Below, in pieces: positions 18,434 through 27,302 of a DNA stretch of 64,000 nt. Origin of the DNA: an uncultured Opitutia bacterium (GTDB taxonomy: Bacteria; Verrucomicrobiota; Verrucomicrobiia; Opitutales; Coraliomargaritaceae); the NCBI GenBank assembly GCA_937136395.1, contig CAKZOI010000071.1:62001-126000 (forward strand), written 5' to 3'. A model generated the notes under the pieces. It was not told where the DNA came from, did not search any database, and saw nothing but the letters and a program-made list of their open reading frames with translations. Position numbers and translations under genes: made by a program. The first letter of the stretch is position 1; each line of letters opens with the position of its first letter.

Positions 18434-19548
18434 GTGAGACCGCGCAGATTCATGAGCCATTCATGCGCCATGCGTTAGAGCTGGCGAAGTGCGCGTGGGG
18501 TCGCACGCATCCAAATCCAATGGTGGGCGCGGTGATCGTCGAAGCAGGCGAGATTGTCGCTGAAGGCTGGCATCATGCAGCTGGCGAGGCACATGCCGAA
18601 GTGGAAGCCTTCAGAGCACTCGGGCGTGCGCCAAAAGCAAATGCAACTATGTATGTGACTCTAGAGCCATGTAGCACCTGCGGTCGCACGGGAGCGTGCA
18701 CCGATGCGATTATTGAGTCTGGTATACGCCGCGTTGTGATTGGTGCAATCGATCCAAACCCTGCGCATGCGGGGAAGGGCATCGGGTTGCTTCGTGCCGC
18801 AGGTATCGAGGTGCTTGAGGGGATCCTAGCGGAAGAATGCACCGACTTGAATTTGATTTTCAATCATTGGATAGTGAAGGGCAGTCCATTTGTCGCTGCG
18901 AAGATGGCAGTCACACTCGATGGGAAATTTGCCGCCGCTTCAGGGCATTCTCAATGGGTGACCAGTGACCTTGCGCGTGAAGATTCGATGCGCTGGCGAC
19001 GCTATTTTCCCGCCATCGCGGTGGGGGCTGATACGGTGCTTTGCGACGACCCCAGTCTCACTAGTCGGATCGGAGGCGAAGTAAGCTGCCCAAGGCGATT
19101 TGTCTTTGATCGTTATCTTAGGATCGCAGGAGGTAAGACTTTGCCGAAGTTGTTTACCGACGAATTTAAAGCGCAAACGGTGGTGCTCTGTGCCGCCACG
19201 GCCTGCCAGATGTTGAAGCAGAAATTGCTCGATCTTGGCATCTGTGTCTGGGTGTTACCCATTGGTTCAGATGGGCATTTGGATTGGCAAGTCTTTCGCG
19301 AGCGTTGTGCCGCGGAGGGCATCATCGGCCTATATATTGAAACGGGTCCCAGACTCGCCACGGCATTGCTTGAGAAACGAAAACTGGATTACCTATACAT
19401 GTATCAAGCGCCTAAATTTATGAGCGATTGCGCGGCTGTGGGAATCGGGAGCCCGCGTCATACCAATTCCATGAGTGAGGCGATTAGACTTTCCGGAGTG
19501 CAACGAGCTATTTTGGGCGAAGACAGCCTGATACGCGGCCACCTTTAA
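18430..19548 (+). CDS. ribD: Bifunctional diaminohydroxyphosphoribosylaminopyrimidine deaminase / reductase
   Basis: 372 residues, normal length. The N-terminal deaminase has the zinc site HAE (His55, Glu57) and PC..CGRTGAC (Cys81, Cys90). The C-terminal reductase (about 150-372) begins with FVAAKMAVTLDGKFAA and has VGADTVLCDDPSLT. It performs the deamination and side-chain reduction steps of riboflavin synthesis. Other rib genes are not adjacent, and no FMN riboswitch is seen: the gene starts inside the preceding metallo-hydrolase. It is followed after six bases by rdgB. Confidence 0.95.
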   Translation: MSETAQIHEPFMRHALELAKCAWGRTHPNPMVGAVIVEAGEIVAEGWHHAAGEAHAEVEAFRALGRAPKANATMYVTLEPCSTCGRTGACTDAIIESGIRRVVIGAIDPNPAHAGKGIGLLRAAGIEVLEGILAEECTDLNLIFNHWIVKGSPFVAAKMAVTLDGKFAAASGHSQWVTSDLAREDSMRWRRYFPAIAVGADTVLCDDPSLTSRIGGEVSCPRRFVFDRYLRIAGGKTLPKLFTDEFKAQTVVLCAATACQMLKQKLLDLGICVWVLPIGSDGHLDWQVFRERCAAEGIIGLYIETGPRLATALLEKRKLDYLYMYQAPKFMSDCAAVGIGSPRHTNSMSEAIRLSGVQRAILGEDSLIRGHL

Positions 19549-19554
19549 ACAACT

Positions 19555-20157
19555 ATGTCAGACTACCAATTAATTATCGCCACGGGCAACGCCCATAAGG
19601 TTGAAGAGTTCGAGCAACTCCTTTCAGGGATCAATTTTGAGATCTGCTCCGCCAAAATTTACGGTGGTATGCCAGATGTTGACGAGGATGGAGACAGCTT
19701 TGTCGCCAACGCGCAGATTAAGGCAGAAGCCCTTCGCGCCATCGCCCCGCAAGGAGCTTGGGTCATGGCCGACGACTCAGGGCTCGAAGTTGACGCTCTG
19801 GATGGCGCGCCCGGAGTCTATTCCGCCCGTTATGCCGGCTTAGATGCTACCGATGAGACGAATGTCGCCAAGTTGCTTGAGGCACTCCTTGATGTGCCTG
19901 AAGAACAGCGGACTGCTCGCTTTCGCTGTGTGCTTTGCGTGATCGATGAATTTGGACTGGTATCGCACTACGATGGCACCTGCGAAGGGATTATAGCCAA
20001 GCGCCCTAAAGGCGACAGCGGCTTCGGTTACGACCCTGTTTTCATCCCAGTAGGGCACAATCAAACCTTTGGTCAGCTAGGTGATGTTGTGAAGGGGCAG
20101 TTAAGCCACAGAGCTAAAGCAGCAGGGTGGTTAAAAAGCACATTAGCCGAGATATAA
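19555..20157 (+). CDS. rdgB: XTP/dITP diphosphatase (Ham1/RdgB)
   Basis: 200 residues with the family fingerprints [11 protein letters not shown] (about 10-20), [32 protein letters not shown] and SHRAKA. It hydrolyses non-canonical purine triphosphates (XTP, ITP, dITP) to monophosphates, cleaning the nucleotide pool. It is the last gene of the MBL-ribD-rdgB cluster. No hairpin terminator is visible before the tRNA promoter, only a T run after the stop. Confidence 0.95.
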   Translation: MSDYQLIIATGNAHKVEEFEQLLSGINFEICSAKIYGGMPDVDEDGDSFVANAQIKAEALRAIAPQGAWVMADDSGLEVDALDGAPGVYSARYAGLDATDETNVAKLLEALLDVPEEQRTARFRCVLCVIDEFGLVSHYDGTCEGIIAKRPKGDSGFGYDPVFIPVGHNQTFGQLGDVVKGQLSHRAKAAGWLKSTLAEI

Positions 20158-20175
20158 TTTTTTTCAGACAAACTA

Positions 20176-20206
20176 TTGACAAGGGGCGCGGAGATTCACT
20201 TTATAC
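20176..20206 (+). promoter_or_regulatory. Sigma-70-type promoter of tRNA-Asn
   Basis: TTGACA at 20176-20181 matches the -35 consensus; TTTATA/TTATAC at 20200-20206 serves as -10 with an 18-19 base spacer and a GC-rich stretch between. It lies 47 bases before the tRNA. Confidence 0.65.
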
Positions 20207-20252
20207 GCGCTTCCTTATTGGTCCGCTGACCACTAAAGAAACACAAATTTAT

Positions 20253-20327
<75 letters not shown>

Positions 20328-20332
20328 TTATT

Positions 20333-20364
20333 AAGCCCTAGGTCTCAACGACTTAGGGCTTTTT
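20333..20364 (+). terminator. Terminator of tRNA-Asn
   Basis: An 8-bp stem AAGCCCTA (20333-20340) / TAGGGCTT (20354-20361), followed by T residues, just after the tRNA 3' end. Confidence 0.85.
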
Positions 20365-20487
20365 CGTGTTTGGCTTTCTAGGTGAAAAAAGTTTCAAGTG
20401 GACTAGATTTGGACTAATCTGCTCCTTTTCTGCACTAGATGCTTCGTGACCCCTTCACTTATACGATCAGTTCAGTGTTGATGCGCC

Positions 20488-21645
20488 TTGACGGCCTTTT
20501 CTCAATTTCCGACCTTCGTGCGCTTGAATAAACAAGTCCAGATATTTTTAGTGGTTTTGGCGGGTTGGATGAACCGTAAACAGCAGAAGGTGATCGAGTA
20601 TCTTCTGGAGGAGAACCAAATATTGAAACAGCAGTTCGAATCGACTGGTAAGAAGCTCCGTTTGGACAATCATCAGCGCCGTAATCTGGCTAAGCGAGGC
20701 AAGGCAATGGGGTGGGCTCAGTTGCAGAAATACGCGACTTTGGTTCGACCGGAAACAATCCTCGGATGGCACCGGAAGTTAATAGCCCTCAAATATACTG
20801 GTAAGCGCGTGGTGAAAACCGACCGACAAGAACGCATGGAGGTAATAAGAGAGCTCTGTGTCAAATTTGCTGAGGAGAATATGGGGTGGGGCTATGGCCG
20901 TATCCAAGGGGCTCTGTCAAATCTCGGCTACAAAGTGAGTATGACGACCGTCGGTAACATTCTGCGAGCAAAGGGAATCATTCCTTCACCTGAGCGAGGA
21001 AAGCAGTCCAATTGGAAGACATTCGTGCGTTCTCATATGGACGTTATGTCTGTCGCAGATTTTTTCACAGTCGAGGTGTGGACACTGCGCGGGCTGGTTC
21101 GTTACCACGTATTCTTTGTTATGAACTTGGCGAAGCGTCAGGTTGAGATTGTTCACATCGGCTGTCAGCTCAATGGTGCGGTGATGTCGCAACTGGCCCG
21201 CAACATGACTGACAGTTATGATGGCTGCCTAAAGGCCGCTCGATTCTTCGTCTGCGATCACGATCCGCTCTACACCAAGGAGTTTCGTCAAATACTGACG
21301 AATGCCGGGGTCGAAGTCATCCAAACGAGGGTGGGGTGTCCGCAGCAAAACGGCTATGCCGAGAGTTTTGTATCAGCCATCAAGCGCGAGTGCATTGACC
21401 ACATGATCTTCTTCAGTGAGAAGTCACTCCGTAAAGCTGTCGGGCAGTATATTGAGCATTTTCATCAAGAACGGAATCACCAGGGGCTCGATAATTTGAT
21501 CCCATTCCCCAATAGCCCACAAGTTCAGTCTCAAAGCGGACTGATCGTAAAAAGTGAACGGCGGGCGGTGCGCAAGCGCGTCCGGCTAGGAGGGCTCTTA
21601 AACTATTATCATCATGAAGAAAAGGAGGTGGGGGAGGCCGCTTAA
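20488..21645 (+). CDS. DDE integrase-core transposase of element 1
   Basis: 385 residues from a TTG at 20488, or 358 from the ATG at 20569. An N-terminal HTH/coiled region (VIEYLLEENQILKQQ; RRNLAKRGKAMGW; LVRPETILGWHRKLIA) precedes an rve integrase core. The catalytic triad is visible: Asp in VADFFTVEVW, Asp in FVCDHDPLYT, Glu in NGYAESFVSAIKRE, then ERNHQGLDN. It ends with VRLGGLLNYYHHE. It belongs to the integrase-core group abundant in Planctomycetes and Verrucomicrobia, IS3/IS481-like, though I cannot name an IS family with certainty. It appears intact. Confidence 0.85.
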   Translation: MTAFSQFPTFVRLNKQVQIFLVVLAGWMNRKQQKVIEYLLEENQILKQQFESTGKKLRLDNHQRRNLAKRGKAMGWAQLQKYATLVRPETILGWHRKLIALKYTGKRVVKTDRQERMEVIRELCVKFAEENMGWGYGRIQGALSNLGYKVSMTTVGNILRAKGIIPSPERGKQSNWKTFVRSHMDVMSVADFFTVEVWTLRGLVRYHVFFVMNLAKRQVEIVHIGCQLNGAVMSQLARNMTDSYDGCLKAARFFVCDHDPLYTKEFRQILTNAGVEVIQTRVGCPQQNGYAESFVSAIKRECIDHMIFFSEKSLRKAVGQYIEHFHQERNHQGLDNLIPFPNSPQVQSQSGLIVKSERRAVRKRVRLGGLLNYYHHEEKEVGEAA

Positions 21646-21697
21646 AATTTAATCAAATATTTCGGAAACGGCACTCGAAGTTATCTTATGGGAGTCT

Positions 21698-21885
21698 ATT
21701 ACGATCATCCGGTGATCGAAATGATCGTAATCGTGCAGGATTTTTCAGCCTTTTGGCTGGGTCTCGTGTGACTGGAGTGACTCGTTTTCGATCAAAGTGA
21801 TCGTAATAGAAAATGCTAATATCGCTTGAATCCCTTTATTTAGCGGGTTCCAGAGGTGTTAACCACTTTGCTCTGATTACGATCA
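21698..21885 (+). repeat. Four alternating ATTACGATCA repeats in the 3' tail of element 1
   Basis: The 10-mer occurs as ATTACGATCA at 21698 and 21876, and as its complement TGATCGTAAT at 21722 and 21798. The first pair forms a hairpin. All four copies are kept, in the same order and spacing, in the degenerate element at 26638. They lie in about 270 bases of non-coding sequence between the transposase stop and the element end. Confidence 0.8.
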
Positions 21886-21959
21886 GTTCGCTTTTTCAAT
21901 AGTGATTGGCCAGCCACCGTTTCATTGCTGGGGATGCTGTGGCCCTTGGTCGCTGGCTG

Positions 21960-22385
21960 TTAGAGCATCGGCTCAGGGCCCATCGAGAGTATATAGGGAT
22001 TCGCAGTCGTTTCGAGAAAGGCTAAACCAAAGGTCAGGATATAGAGCGCAATGATGAAGAGATTAAAATTGGCACCTGCGGCCGCAGGAATAGAGAGCAG
22101 CGCTCCAAGCGCATATAAGGCAAGTCCAACAATAATACCCTTTTTATAAGAAAAACGACGGATGAAGATCGCAGCAGGCAATGCTATTGTAGCGTAACCT
22201 CCATAGAATGCCATCTGCACCCAAGTGCTTTGTGCGTTTGTAATAACGAAAACATCCTTGAAGACAGCAACCAGTGGATTAGTCACATCATTCGCAAATC
22301 CCCATAGAGAAAACAGCGTGGTGACTAGGATGAAAGACAGAATAAACTGCTTCGGGATGACGGGGATTTTTTGATCGTGGGCCAT
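21960..22385 (-). pseudogene. L-fucose:H+ symporter FucP-like, 3' truncated
   Basis: 141 residues match the N-terminal third of MFS fucose/sugar permeases: FANDVTNPLVAVFKDVF and ETTANPYILSMGPE, with four likely transmembrane helices. Full-length proteins have about 12 helices and 420-440 residues. The frame ends a few codons after the Met-Gly-Pro-Glu motif, about 45 bases from the right end of element 1, so transposition probably removed the rest. The gene diverges from the AraC regulator, which suggests it was that regulator's target. Confidence 0.8.
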
Positions 22386-22545
22386 ATCGACTTATTGGGA
22401 TTAGTGTATCTTTTAGGTGAAGGTCGACGGTGGCAGCTAGTGTCGTTCAGGAAACAGGATACAATACCGAAAAAGTGAGTTGATTCCTAGTGATATTCCT
22501 GACTAGATATGGATATTATTGAACACTTTATCCTCCCTGTATGAT

Positions 22546-23397
22546 ATGGAATTCTCATCTTTAGAACTATCTCCCCGGATTCGAAAAGGGCGGTATGCTA
22601 ACTTTTCGAGGTCTGCTGACTCAGAGAACAGGCTTTTCATGGTTGGCTACGAGGAATGTGCGCCTGACTATATTATTGAACGAAGTGAGTTCCCGTTTTG
22701 GACTTTGGAATTAATCGCCGGCGGGCATGGTTTTTATCAACAAGGTAAAACGACTCGGCGGCTGCGGCATGGTTCCGTTTTTACCTACGGGCCTGGCGTG
22801 CCGCAGCATTTTGGAAATGAGCCGGAGCGTCCTTTCCGGAAATACTTTATGGCTAGTGAGGGGGCCGAGTTCCCTGCCACGTGGCATTGTGCCGGATTAC
22901 GTCCAGGGGAGATGCTGACACTGGGGGCGGCGGGATCGCTCGTTTCGATTTTTGATCAAATGCTGGACGAGGGGCAGCAGAATGATGCGCAGACGGCGCA
23001 AGTCGTTTCGGGGCTGCAAGAGGTTTTGCTCGCGTTGATCGTGCGGCATCAAGGCACTGCGAGCGGTGAGAAGTCGGGTTCGCGTAAGACTTACGATCTG
23101 GCTATGGATATTTTGCAGCGCGATTACCGCAGCTTACATTCTCTGGCTGATTTAGCGGAACGCTCCGGCTATACTGGTGAGTATCTTTGTCGGATTTTTA
23201 AAAAGTATCACGGTGATTCGCCTTATCAGGTGTTGTTGCATCGCAAGATGAGTGAGGCCTGGTTACTCTTGCGCGCCGGTCAATTGCAAGTAGGGGCAGT
23301 GGCTCAAGAGATTGGTTACGACGACCAATTGCACTTTTCCCGAGTCTTTCGAAAGGTGATGGGCTGCTCACCAAGTTCCGTGCAAGCGCGTTCCTAG
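22546..23397 (+). CDS. AraC-family transcriptional regulator
   Basis: About 283 residues from the ATG at 22546 (an upstream in-frame TTG at 22519 is possible). The N-terminal half is a cupin-like sensing domain (FWTLELIAGGHGFYQQG, HGSVFTYGPGVPQHFG). The C-terminal 100 residues carry two helix-turn-helix units (LHSLADLAERSGYTGEYLCRIF; VGAVAQEIGYDDQLHFSRVF) and end in the usual RKVMGCSPSSV. It is divergent from the truncated fucP, implying sugar-responsive control of uptake. With fucP broken it may now be an orphan. Confidence 0.85.
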   Translation: MEFSSLELSPRIRKGRYANFSRSADSENRLFMVGYEECAPDYIIERSEFPFWTLELIAGGHGFYQQGKTTRRLRHGSVFTYGPGVPQHFGNEPERPFRKYFMASEGAEFPATWHCAGLRPGEMLTLGAAGSLVSIFDQMLDEGQQNDAQTAQVVSGLQEVLLALIVRHQGTASGEKSGSRKTYDLAMDILQRDYRSLHSLADLAERSGYTGEYLCRIFKKYHGDSPYQVLLHRKMSEAWLLLRAGQLQVGAVAQEIGYDDQLHFSRVFRKVMGCSPSSVQARS

Positions 23398-23583
23398 TGG
23401 GCGTAGTGGCTAGAAATTCATCCTCGTCGAAATTCGTGAAAAACTGCTCAATTAGTGTGGGTGAGTGCAGTCTGATTGCGTCAAAATTCCCTATTGTTCA
23501 TCCGAAGCGAAGTTTCTGGCCTGCGAGCTACGGATGAACGCAGCAAATACCAAATTTTCGCTGATACCAGCCTAGGCTGAAGC

Positions 23584-24815
23584 TCCGACAAATGGGAATG
23601 TTTGTCGGATAGAATGATGTTATGGGGAAGGGCAGCTTAGGCTGCCTGGCGGTGGTAGAAGTTGAGCAGTCCACCTAGCCGGGATTTCTTTGCGACATGT
23701 CCGTTGTCGTATTCGTTCTCTGTAATCGCTGGTTTCGGGAATGGAATGTCGTTGCCGAGCCCCTGGTGGTTTCGTTCCATATGGTAGTGCTTCAAATACT
23801 CGTTGCGTGTTCGTCGTAAAGACGCCTCACCGACCAAGATCAAATGATTGAGACAGTCGTGTTTAATGGATCGAACGAAACGTTCTGCGAATGCATTGAG
23901 ATTTGGAGAGCGAGGAGGGAGTTTCAGCGCCTCGATATTCACGCCGGCAAAGACTTTGCCGAAGTCTTCAGTGAAATATGTGCCTCGATCATGTATGAGG
24001 TAACCTTTTCGATCCAAACCATGAATTGGTCCATCAAAGCCAGTCAGTTCACGGGCGGTTTGCTCGCACCATAGGCCCGTTGGATTCTCGGTAATGCCTC
24101 CTAATATGACCTTTCTTGATTTCAGGTGAACGAAAAACAGGACGTAGAACGTTGTTAGTCGAAGGCCGCACCAAACTTCGACGGTGAAAAAGTCGCAAGC
24201 CCAGATGACGTCCTTGTGCTGTGCGATAAATTCCGCCCATGTTTTTCGTTTTCCTCTCTGTGGTGCCGGATCTATGCCGTTTCGCAGGAGGATTTGGCGT
24301 ATGGTCTCTTTGCAGATGGAATGTCCCAGTCCATTGAGCCTGCCGGAGATGTTGAGTGCGCCAGCTCGGGGATTCTCCTTAGCAATACTTAGTACCAGAT
24401 CTTCGACTACTTCTGGTTTTCGGGGGCGTCCGGGATATTTTCGTTTCTTCGAGCCATCGAATTTTCTAGCAATCAGCTTTCTGTGCCACCTATAGAGTGT
24501 GTCAGGCGTCACAATCGTGGCATATTGCTCGATGGCTTTACCTAGCATCTTCGCCTTCTCGGCTAAGTTTTTGCGTTGAGCGTCAGTGAAGCGGATACGC
24601 TTGCTTATTTGGCCGTTGAGGATGCGGATTTCCTCTTGCTGGTAGTCAATGGCATCCAAGAGCTCCTGATTTACCTGATCAGTAATTAGTGCCAGAAGTT
24701 TGCCGAGTAGTATTCTGCCTTTCACCTGAGGAAATTGCCCCTAATGTAGATTCTATTCAACCTCAGTATTGAAGCAGTGGGTGGATTTCTAGCCATTATG
24801 TGATTAGCCAGCCAC
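23584..24815 (-). mobile_element. Insertion element with one DDE transposase (element 2)
   Basis: Proposed limits only. A perfect 9-bp hairpin TCCGACAAA/TTTGTCGGA (23584-23609) lies just past the transposase stop. TGATTAGCCAGCCAC (24801-24815), the same 15-mer with one change as the right end of element 1, lies upstream of the transposase and may instead belong to another element 1 copy. A second stem, GTTCATCCG/CGGATGAAC, lies at 23496-23539. I cannot define terminal repeats. Confidence 0.35.
23637..24725 (-). CDS. DDE integrase-core transposase of element 2
   Basis: 362 residues from a GTG at 24725. It has the same architecture as the transposase at 20488 but is clearly diverged: HTH region (RFTDAQRKNLAEKAKMLG; YATIVTPDTLYRWHRKLIA), then Asp in WACDFFTVEVW, Asp in LIHDRGTYFT, Glu in NAFAERFVRSIKHD, and MERNHQGLGN. 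It ends SRLGGLLNFYHRQ, as element 1 does. All three catalytic acids are present, so it may be active. It separates the fucP/araC pair from the abiE genes. Confidence 0.85.
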   Translation of the reverse strand: MKGRILLGKLLALITDQVNQELLDAIDYQQEEIRILNGQISKRIRFTDAQRKNLAEKAKMLGKAIEQYATIVTPDTLYRWHRKLIARKFDGSKKRKYPGRPRKPEVVEDLVLSIAKENPRAGALNISGRLNGLGHSICKETIRQILLRNGIDPAPQRGKRKTWAEFIAQHKDVIWACDFFTVEVWCGLRLTTFYVLFFVHLKSRKVILGGITENPTGLWCEQTARELTGFDGPIHGLDRKGYLIHDRGTYFTEDFGKVFAGVNIEALKLPPRSPNLNAFAERFVRSIKHDCLNHLILVGEASLRRTRNEYLKHYHMERNHQGLGNDIPFPKPAITENEYDNGHVAKKSRLGGLLNFYHRQAA

Positions 24816-24817
24816 GG

Positions 24818-25837
24818 TTATTGAGCGTTCGCTTGTTGTTCGATGGTTTGGAGGGAGGCGAGGATGTCGTTAAAGTCGGGCGGTTCGGACATGAAGAAGT
24901 CGCGCATGGCGGTATAGTCGGCTGCGAGTTCTTGTAGGCGGGAGCCTTGAGGCATGACTATTAGGCCGCCAGTGTAGGCGGATTCGTAGTCGACTTCGGC
25001 TTGTGTGTAGAAGAAGGCTTTGTGCTTGGCGACGCGCTCTAGGAGCTCGGGTTCAGCGAGGGCTTCTTGGCCGATGCCAGATTGCATGAGTTGATGCAGG
25101 TCGTAAGCATGGCGAGCGAGTCGCGGCGGCATGGTCTCGTCGGCAGGGCGGATGGATTCGGCATGCAGGATGGTGGCCTTCTCCCAGAAGGTTCGGCGAG
25201 CGGCTAAGACTTTGACGGGTGTTTGTGGTTGATCGAAAAGCTGCGGGTAATGCTCGGCAATGTAGGGCTGAACGTCGCGCTCCTCGGCGGGTTCATGCTC
25301 GGCGCGTGCGCTTAATTCGATTTGGACGTAAGGACGAGCGTAGCGGAGTTGCTGATTCTGAGAGAGTGCCTTGGGGTAGGCAAAGTGCAGGATGTGGAAA
25401 TCTTTTTTGACCTCACTGAGTTTCAGCGTCCAATCGAAACCTTGCAGCTTGTCTAAGAGTCGAGCGTTTAGCTCGGGAATCAAAGTCGTTTCGATAAAGA
25501 GGCGTGCGGCTCGGTAGAGCGTCTTAATTCGGTTGTCTCGCTGGCTCTTGGAGAGTTCGGCTAATGCGTCTTCGATTTCAACGCCGAAAGCGGAGGCGTG
25601 GATGGAGAGATCGATGTCCTCAGAAAAACGCTCGATGATGCCGTAGCATTTGCTCAGTGATGTGCCGCCTTTGAAAATGAGGTGGTTTTTAACGCATTCG
25701 AGTTTGAAGAGTTCGCGTAGGAGGTAGCAGACCCAGAAGTCTTTTTCCACTGGGGTGGGGTGGAGCTGCATGCGAGTCGCGGTTTCCTTAATCGCTTCGG
25801 CTCGGGTGCTTTCGGGCTGGGCGAGAAACTTATCCAT
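24818..25837 (-). CDS. AbiEii-type nucleotidyltransferase toxin
   Basis: 339 residues. The DNA polymerase beta-like nucleotidyltransferase site is visible: GGTS at residues 57-60 and the DID acids (Asp74, Asp76) in RFSEDIDLSI. VEKDFWVCYLLREL precedes it as usual. This is the toxin half of AbiE-like type IV toxin-antitoxin systems, which block growth upon phage infection; characterised relatives modify RNA. The start overlaps the end of the antitoxin gene by eight bases. It ends three bases from an element-end 15-mer. Confidence 0.85.
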   Translation of the reverse strand: MDKFLAQPESTRAEAIKETATRMQLHPTPVEKDFWVCYLLRELFKLECVKNHLIFKGGTSLSKCYGIIERFSEDIDLSIHASAFGVEIEDALAELSKSQRDNRIKTLYRAARLFIETTLIPELNARLLDKLQGFDWTLKLSEVKKDFHILHFAYPKALSQNQQLRYARPYVQIELSARAEHEPAEERDVQPYIAEHYPQLFDQPQTPVKVLAARRTFWEKATILHAESIRPADETMPPRLARHAYDLHQLMQSGIGQEALAEPELLERVAKHKAFFYTQAEVDYESAYTGGLIVMPQGSRLQELAADYTAMRDFFMSEPPDFNDILASLQTIEQQANAQ

Positions 25838-26441
25838 TGTCGCAGTCCTTGCAGATATCGCGGATCATAGGGTGCATCCATGCGGGGGCTTCGCGCAGGT
25901 CGTTCAATACCTTGCCCTTTTGCTCGCGGGTAAGGTTCTGTCGGAGTGTTTGTATCTGCTGTTCGGTGATATGCGCCTCCTTGATGTCCCTCAGTGCTTC
26001 AAAGACGAGCCCGCTGATCTTGCCAGCCAATTGCATGCGCTTGGGGCTGGCTTTGCGTAGCTCGATGGTTTGGTTGCCGATTTGTGCTTTCTTGCTGATG
26101 CCGTCGCTCAGGTAGACGACTTTCATTGGCACTTGTTCGCTGAGTTGAAGCAGGTTGGCGGCGTAGGCACCTGTGGGTTGCAAGCGGATGCCCTCACGCC
26201 CGGCCATGGCGGTGGCGACTTTATCCAGATCGGGGCTGAGTTCGCCCAAAACGGGGTTGATACGAGGATATTCGTAGAGTCCACGGGCAATGCGGCGAAG
26301 CTTGCCGTTTTGGACGAGGCGGGAGAGGGCTTTGTCCACTCCATCGCGGCTGCCTAGATCGAGGAAAAATTTCTGCGTGGAAATATGCCCCCTCCCTCTG
26401 CCATAAAATCGGCTTAGTATCTTTTCTTCAAGGGTTTGCAT
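25830..26441 (-). CDS. DUF6088/AbiEi-like antitoxin
   Basis: 203 residues. The N-terminal winged helix (about 1-60: LDLGSRDGVDKALSRLVQNGKLRRIARGLYEYP) is followed by an AbiEi-type C-terminal domain (GAYAANLLQLSEQVPMKVVYLSDG). Family antitoxins neutralise the AbiEii toxin and repress their own promoter. It is the first gene of the pair, and a perfect inverted repeat lies 22-49 bases upstream of its ATG. Confidence 0.8.
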   Translation of the reverse strand: MQTLEEKILSRFYGRGRGHISTQKFFLDLGSRDGVDKALSRLVQNGKLRRIARGLYEYPRINPVLGELSPDLDKVATAMAGREGIRLQPTGAYAANLLQLSEQVPMKVVYLSDGISKKAQIGNQTIELRKASPKRMQLAGKISGLVFEALRDIKEAHITEQQIQTLRQNLTREQKGKVLNDLREAPAWMHPMIRDICKDCDNG

Positions 26442-26462
26442 GTTAATTATTGCTTTCGATTG

Positions 26463-26490
26463 GTCAGAAAAACTACCCTATATTTCTGAC
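26463..26490 (-). promoter_or_regulatory. Putative operator of the AbiE pair
   Basis: GTCAGAAA, 12 bases, TTTCTGAC: a perfect 8-bp inverted repeat directly upstream of the antitoxin start. The spacer carries a TATAGG-like -10 on the minus strand. AbiEi proteins are known to autoregulate through inverted repeats; the match to this gene is inferred from position. Confidence 0.5.
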
Positions 26491-26637
26491 TAAGCAAGAG
26501 CGGATTTGATCAAGCGGGCATCGAGCCGTTAAATTCGTCTAGTAACCACACGGGCCAACCATAGCACGGCGTGGGTTGCGGTGCCAATACTGAGCGCATT
26601 GATCAGCTTTTGATTCGCTATCGCTCAGGGCTTTGGT

Positions 26638-26994
26638 GCAAAGCGCGTCCAGCTAGGCGGGCTATTAAACTACTATCATCATGAAGAGAAGGAGGTGGAA
26701 GCAGCGGCGTAAAAACTGAACCAAATATCTCTTAAAACGGCGCTAAAAAGACATCCGAATCTACTGTGATTGGGTTGATTACGATCATTCGTTGATCGAA
26801 ATGATCGTAATCGTGCAAGATTTTCAGGCCTTTTGCCTAAGTCTTGTGTAATTGGAGTCACTCGTTTTCGATTAAAATGATCGTAATTGAAAATGCTAAG
26901 ATCGCTCGAATCCCTTTAACAAAGGGCTCTGGGGCTCTTAACCACTTTTCGACAATTACGATCAGTTCGCTTTTTCAATAGTGATTGGCCAGCC
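26638..26994 (+). mobile_element. Degenerate 3' remnant of element 1
   Basis: The first 60 bases encode KRVQLGGLLNYYHHEEKEV and a stop, the last residues of the element 1 transposase. The non-coding tail follows with the same four ATTACGATCA/TGATCGTAAT repeats (26778, 26802, 26878, 26955) and ends TGATTGGCCAGCCA. The rest of the element is missing. The next bases, TTATTAAAGCCC, resemble the flank just after tRNA-Asn (TTATTAAGCCC at 20328). Confidence 0.85.
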
Positions 26995-27039
26995 ATTATT
27001 AAAGCCCTTCGAGAAATCGGAGGGCCTTATCTATATCTA

Positions 27040-27294
27040 ATGTTCTACGTCTACATACTCGAAAATAGCCAAAGGAAGCTCTACATCGGGCAAACTGAGG
27101 ATTTAGAGCGTCGCTTAGATCAGCATAATTCACCCGAAGGGAAGGAGCATCTCGGTAAATACACCCATCGGAATGGTCCCCGGTCTCTAATCGGTTCATA
27201 GTCTTTTGAAACTCGTTCAGAGGTGATGCAGCGAGAGAAACAGCTCAAGTCATGGAAATCCCCAAAGAAAGTTCGAGCACTCTTTGAAGCTTAG
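27040..27294 (+). pseudogene. GIY-YIG nuclease, interrupted by a stop codon
   Basis: An 85-codon frame encodes FYVYILENSQRKLYIGQTED, ERRLDQHNSPEGKE and, after an in-frame TAG at 27199-27201, SFETRSEVMQREKQLKSWK. These are the GIY-YIG motif and conserved tail of the small UvrC-like nuclease family. Length and frame are otherwise normal, so one base change (probably from GAG or CAG) explains the stop. It lies directly after the element 1 remnant. A sequencing error or readthrough is possible. Confidence 0.8.
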
Positions 27295-27302
27295 GGGTAG
27301 AG

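Larger units (their letters stand above)
20462..21917 (+). mobile_element. Insertion element with one DDE transposase (element 1)
   Basis: The boundaries are approximate. The left limit is set by the 12-mer TACGATCAGTTC (20462), which recurs in the same direction at 21878. The right limit is TGATTGGCCAGCCAC (21903-21917), nearly repeated at 24801 and at 26982. The right end also matches, with many mismatches, the degenerate copy at 26638-26994 as far as GGCCAGCCA. No clean terminal inverted repeat or target duplication is visible. The element sits about 100 bases after tRNA-Asn and its right end truncates fucP. Confidence 0.6.

Noticed and set aside
21698-21885. CRISPR-like array
   Set aside because: The 10-mers alternate in orientation with irregular spacing, lie inside a transposon tail and have no cas genes nearby.
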